A stretch of 64,000 bases of DNA, taken from NCBI GenBank assembly GCA_030431715.1, contig JAUIIO010000002.1:165553-229552 (forward strand), given 5' to 3'. The notes under the pieces are model-generated. The model was not told the DNA's origin. It did not search any database and saw nothing but the letters and a program-made list of their open reading frames with translations. Below are positions 60,883 through 64,000 of the stretch, piece by piece; within the stretch, counting starts at the first letter, position 1, and each line of letters starts with the position of its first letter. The translations under genes and the position numbers were made by a program. The DNA is from a bacterium (lineage in GTDB: Bacteria > Bdellovibrionota_C > UBA2361 > RFPC01).

Positions 60883-62109
60883 ATGTCCACTATCTTTCGA
60901 GACTACACTCCGGGCAGTAGCAGATCAGACCGTAGCGCTAAAGATCGCATTCGTCACCGGCAAAAGATCAAGGACTCTATCCGTGATAATATCGCTGATA
61001 TTATCGCGGAGGAATCAATCATCGGACATGACAAGAACAAGGTCATTAAGATCCCGATCCGTTCGGTTAAAGAATATAGATTTATTTACGGGGAAAACGC
61101 ACCAGGGGTAGCCCAGGGAAATGGCAATCAAAAGCCTGGTGATGTCGTCGGTCAGTCCGAAGAAGGTTCACCAGACGTCGGTCGAGGTGGTGGAGACCAA
61201 CCCGGAATAGACGCTATTGAAACAGATGTTACCCTAGAAGAGCTCATTAACTTGATGTTTGATGACCTCGAGCTTCCTGAGATGGATAAAAAGTCACTTC
61301 GCCAAGTCATGTCAGATGATGCGAGAAAAAGGAAGGGACTGCGAACAGCAGGTATTCGACCTCGCTTAAATAAAAAAGCAAGCGCGCGTAATCGAATTCG
61401 TCGCAAACTCGCTGTCACAGGATCTCGTGGTATTGACTTTGATGACGAAGAGAATCGCTTTCCTTTTCACAAAGACGACCTTCGTTATTTTCACATCGTT
61501 CCTACCACACGTGAGGTATCTAATGCCGTTATCTTTTGTATCATGGATACATCAGGTTCAATGGGAACCGTTAAGAAATATCTGGCCAGAAGTTTTTACT
61601 TCTTACTGTATCAATTCGTAAGACAAAAGTATCAAAATGTAGAAGTCGTTTTCATTTCGCATCATACCGAAGCAAAAGAGGTCTCTGAGACTGACTTTTT
61701 CCATAAGGTTGAATCAGGTGGTACCTATATATCTTCCGGGTATAAAAAAGCTCTCGATCTCATAGAAGATCGTTACCACCCAAGTCTCTGGAACGTGTAC
61801 GCCTTCCACTGCTCAGATGGTGACAACTTTTACTCTGATAATGAGCGGGCTGTAGAAGCAGCGAATCAGCTCTGCGAAGTTTGTAATGTGTTTGGTTACG
61901 GAGAAATCAAGCCTTCTGGGAGCGCTTACTACTCAGGAAGCATGGTTGAGGTTTTTAGTCAGATTAAGCATGAAAACTTTCAGATGCTGCTCATTGAGAA
62001 GAAAGAGGATCTGTGGCCAGCGTTTAAGAGCTTTCTTACACGAGACAAGGACAGTCCACTCAATGCAACTCCTCAAAGTACACCGGAGGGGGCTGCATCA
62101 GCAACGTAA
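60883..62109 (+). CDS. yeaH: YeaH/DUF444 von Willebrand-like protein
   Basis: 408 residues. Partner of PrkA in the stress module. N-terminal charged region (RSDRSAKDRIRHRQKIKDSI), a Gly-rich stretch around 75-105, then a VWA-like domain with a metal-binding DTSGSMG motif near residue 223 and EVVFISHHTEAKEV. C-terminal tail low-complexity. Sits between prkA and spoVR, the standard gene order. Confidence 0.95.
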   Translation: MSTIFRDYTPGSSRSDRSAKDRIRHRQKIKDSIRDNIADIIAEESIIGHDKNKVIKIPIRSVKEYRFIYGENAPGVAQGNGNQKPGDVVGQSEEGSPDVGRGGGDQPGIDAIETDVTLEELINLMFDDLELPEMDKKSLRQVMSDDARKRKGLRTAGIRPRLNKKASARNRIRRKLAVTGSRGIDFDDEENRFPFHKDDLRYFHIVPTTREVSNAVIFCIMDTSGSMGTVKKYLARSFYFLLYQFVRQKYQNVEVVFISHHTEAKEVSETDFFHKVESGGTYISSGYKKALDLIEDRYHPSLWNVYAFHCSDGDNFYSDNERAVEAANQLCEVCNVFGYGEIKPSGSAYYSGSMVEVFSQIKHENFQMLLIEKKEDLWPAFKSFLTRDKDSPLNATPQSTPEGAASAT

Positions 62110-62118
62110 AGGATTTCC

Positions 62119-63579
62119 ATGGCACTATCTATTAAAGACCTCAGGGAATGGGATGATAAAATACTAGAGCTCGTAGAGCGCTACGGGCTGAATTGTTACC
62201 CTCAGGAGTATGAGATCTGCGATCATAACGAGATGATCGGATACATGGCATATTCTGGAATGCCTTCACGCTACGCTCACTGGTCATTTGGAAAAACGTT
62301 CGAGCGTCAAAAAACAATGTACGATTACGGAGTTTCAGGCCTTCCCTATGAGATGGTGATAAATTCAAATCCATGTCTCGCCTATCTCATGAGGGATAAT
62401 ACCGATCTCCTTCAAATCCTCACTATGGCTCACGTTTACGGCCATAATGATTTTTTTGCGAATAACTTCACGTTCACTTCAAACATTGACGCAAAATACA
62501 CACTCGAAATGTTTAAGGGACATGCCAAGCGCATTGATATGTATATCGAAGACCCATCAATTGGTCTTGAGGCAGTTGAAACGATGCTCGACCATGCCCA
62601 CGCAATTAGCTTTCAACGCACTCGAAACATGGGGATAAAGAAACTCAGCCAAGCGGAACTTCGTATGCGTCGCTGGGAAAACGCGCAGGAGAAAGAGGAT
62701 CCATGGCGCGAAATTCACCCAAAGCATGAGTACGAAGCACCAGAGCTTTCAAAAATCCCGCTTGAACCTGAAGAAAACATTCTGGATTTCATCGCAAGGT
62801 ATAACCCCTTCCTCGCTGATTGGCAGCGCGATATCTTACACATCGTAGATGTGGAAGCGAGCTATTTTATTCCTCAGATGGAAACAAAGATCATGAATGA
62901 GGGATGGGCAAGCTACTGGCACCATAAGATTCTGGGTGAGCTAAATCTCCCTCATGAATATCATCTTGAGTTTATTGTCCGACACAATCAGGTGCTTCGC
63001 CCGACCCCAGGAGGACTTAATCCGTATCACCTCGGTTTTGTTATCTGGCACGACATTGAAAAAAGATGGAATGAAGGTCGTACCGGAATGGAGTTCCAGA
63101 AAGATGATCCAAAAACCGAAGACATCGCTTCAATGGACGAAAATGATACTCCCGGCAGAAAGAAGATCTTTGAAGTGAGAGAGAGTGACCGCGATACCTC
63201 TTTCTTAAGAAGATTCTTAACCGTTGACATCATGCGCGATCTTGAACTCTTTCAACATGAGAAGAGAGGGAAAGAACGGGTGATTACGAAAGTTTCAGAT
63301 GAAGAGAACTGGGAACAGGTAAAGCAGACACTGATTCATAACGTTGGCTCTGGATCACTTCCTGTACTTAAAATTGATGACGCCGATTTTGGAAAGAACA
63401 GAACTCTCTACATTAAACACAGCCATGATGGTCGAGATCTCCAGCTTGAATACGCCGAGCATTCACTACGCCACCTTAAAGCCCTCTGGGGACGAGAAGT
63501 CGTCCTAGAAACCACATTAAATGGCAAGCCTGCGCTTCTTAAACTGACCAAAGATTCAATAAAGATCGACAAACCGTAA
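62119..63579 (+). CDS. spoVR: SpoVR family protein
   Basis: 486 residues. Conserved protein named for a Bacillus cortex gene but widespread in non-sporulating bacteria with prkA and yeaH. Seen: LNCYPQEYEICDHNEMIGYM, GMPSRYAHWSFGKTFERQK, GHNDFFANN, MNEGWASYWH and FVIWHDIEKRWNEG. Biochemical role not established. AAGGAT lies before the ATG, 9 bases after yeaH. Confidence 0.95.
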   Translation: MALSIKDLREWDDKILELVERYGLNCYPQEYEICDHNEMIGYMAYSGMPSRYAHWSFGKTFERQKTMYDYGVSGLPYEMVINSNPCLAYLMRDNTDLLQILTMAHVYGHNDFFANNFTFTSNIDAKYTLEMFKGHAKRIDMYIEDPSIGLEAVETMLDHAHAISFQRTRNMGIKKLSQAELRMRRWENAQEKEDPWREIHPKHEYEAPELSKIPLEPEENILDFIARYNPFLADWQRDILHIVDVEASYFIPQMETKIMNEGWASYWHHKILGELNLPHEYHLEFIVRHNQVLRPTPGGLNPYHLGFVIWHDIEKRWNEGRTGMEFQKDDPKTEDIASMDENDTPGRKKIFEVRESDRDTSFLRRFLTVDIMRDLELFQHEKRGKERVITKVSDEENWEQVKQTLIHNVGSGSLPVLKIDDADFGKNRTLYIKHSHDGRDLQLEYAEHSLRHLKALWGREVVLETTLNGKPALLKLTKDSIKIDKP

Positions 63580-64000
63580 GTATCACCACTTCGTAACAGC
63601 AGTAGGCATATTTAAAGCTGATCGCCATCCTCGACTTTACCAATACAAAAATGAGAGTTGGTAAATGTATAGCCTTGCTCTTAACCTACGGCGCTGAGCG
63701 AAGAAAGGGCGTGCGAGCATCCAGAAGGTACGCGGCAGCAGCTCCACTCCACCACTGTGATGGCTACGGAGTCATGATTTCTTCACTCCACCAGCGATTT
63801 TTTTTCTTAAAAGATAAAAAAACTTCACTAAAAGCTTGACGACTTTTTAGCGCATAGTCTGGCAAAAAATTAATTTGCTCTTCTGATACACCTCACGCTT
63901 CATAGCTCGCGTCACGTAAGGACCGTACCTAGAAATGACCTCATACTATCTGGAGCACCGTCCCTTTTTGTTAGAGCGCAACGTACGAGGTCAAAAAAAG
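63580..64000. other. Non-coding tail of the window
   Basis: 421 bases after spoVR. Open frames here have no ribosome-binding site or family resemblance. A T-rich stretch near 63790 (TTTTTTTTCTTAAAAGATAAAAAAA pattern, loosely self-complementary) could end the operon. Nothing else supported. Confidence 0.5.

Noticed and set aside
63651..63839. 62-codon frame near the end of the window
   Set aside because: No ribosome-binding site, low-complexity C-terminus, no family resemblance.

Overview
The window reads as a chromosomal stretch of a Gram-negative, motile bacterium. RpoB and RpoC are proteobacterial in type and resemble those of the former Deltaproteobacteria and relatives. A flagellar stator pair, a PilP-like protein, an NhaA antiporter, lipoproteins and many Sec-type signal peptides indicate two membranes. 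None of the five intact tRNA genes (six counting both Thr species separately would be wrong: they are Thr-TGT, Gly, Tyr, Thr-GGT, Trp and Pro, six in all) encodes its CCA end. I cannot name the phylum; EF-Tu has a switch I sequence I associate with Planctomycetes, so the lineage may be an unusual one.

Layout. 1-4300 (minus): the str operon rpsL-rpsG-fusA-tuf. 4922-10432: two secreted-protein genes, a CSLREA/beta-helix surface protein (minus) and a subtilisin-like protease (plus), which separate the str operon from rpoBC. 10535-22956 (minus): secE-nusG-rplK-rplA-rplJ-rplL-rpoB-rpoC, with a hairpin and a candidate promoter between rplL and rpoB. 23465-24517: tRNA-Thr(TGT), tRNA-Gly(TCC) and tRNA-Tyr(GTA) embedded in broken, inverted and palindrome-riddled copies of themselves. 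24588-24895: a promoter followed by a strongly self-complementary stretch, a candidate structured RNA.

25124-38704 is the most interesting part: two paralogous gene cassettes, A1-B1-C1 and A2-B2. The A proteins are very large secreted or anchored proteins with a shared head, a dockerin-like EF-hand pair, a Ser/Pro linker and unrelated tails. The B proteins have a signal peptide, a shared N-terminal region, a hydrophobic segment resembling the pre-toxin regions of polymorphic toxins, and unrelated C-terminal domains. The B1 C-terminus carries CAE and CxxC motifs as expected for a deaminase-superfamily toxin, and a small cytoplasmic protein (C1) follows directly, in the place of an immunity protein. 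I read this as an undescribed secreted toxin-immunity locus with a duplicated, diversified partner cassette.

38861-41310: tRNA-Thr(GGT), tRNA-Trp and tRNA-Pro, again surrounded by tRNA-derived palindromic copies. Three tRNA-Trp copies carry a hairpin whose two helices covary between copies. The tRNA set Thr-TGT/Gly/Tyr/Thr-GGT/Trp next to secE is the classic bacterial tRNA-tuf-secE cluster, so the toxin locus appears to have opened that cluster.

40033-58684: envelope and housekeeping genes: a CAP-domain protein, a PilP-like protein, CBS and FapA-like proteins, NhaA, PomA/PomB-type stators with a very long MotB linker, a 2-hydroxyacid dehydrogenase, YifB/ComM, an AMIN-domain protein, small lipoproteins, dCTP deaminase, purL-purF and a small unknown protein. 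58940-63579: the prkA-yeaH-spoVR stress operon. The last 420 bases hold no gene I can support.
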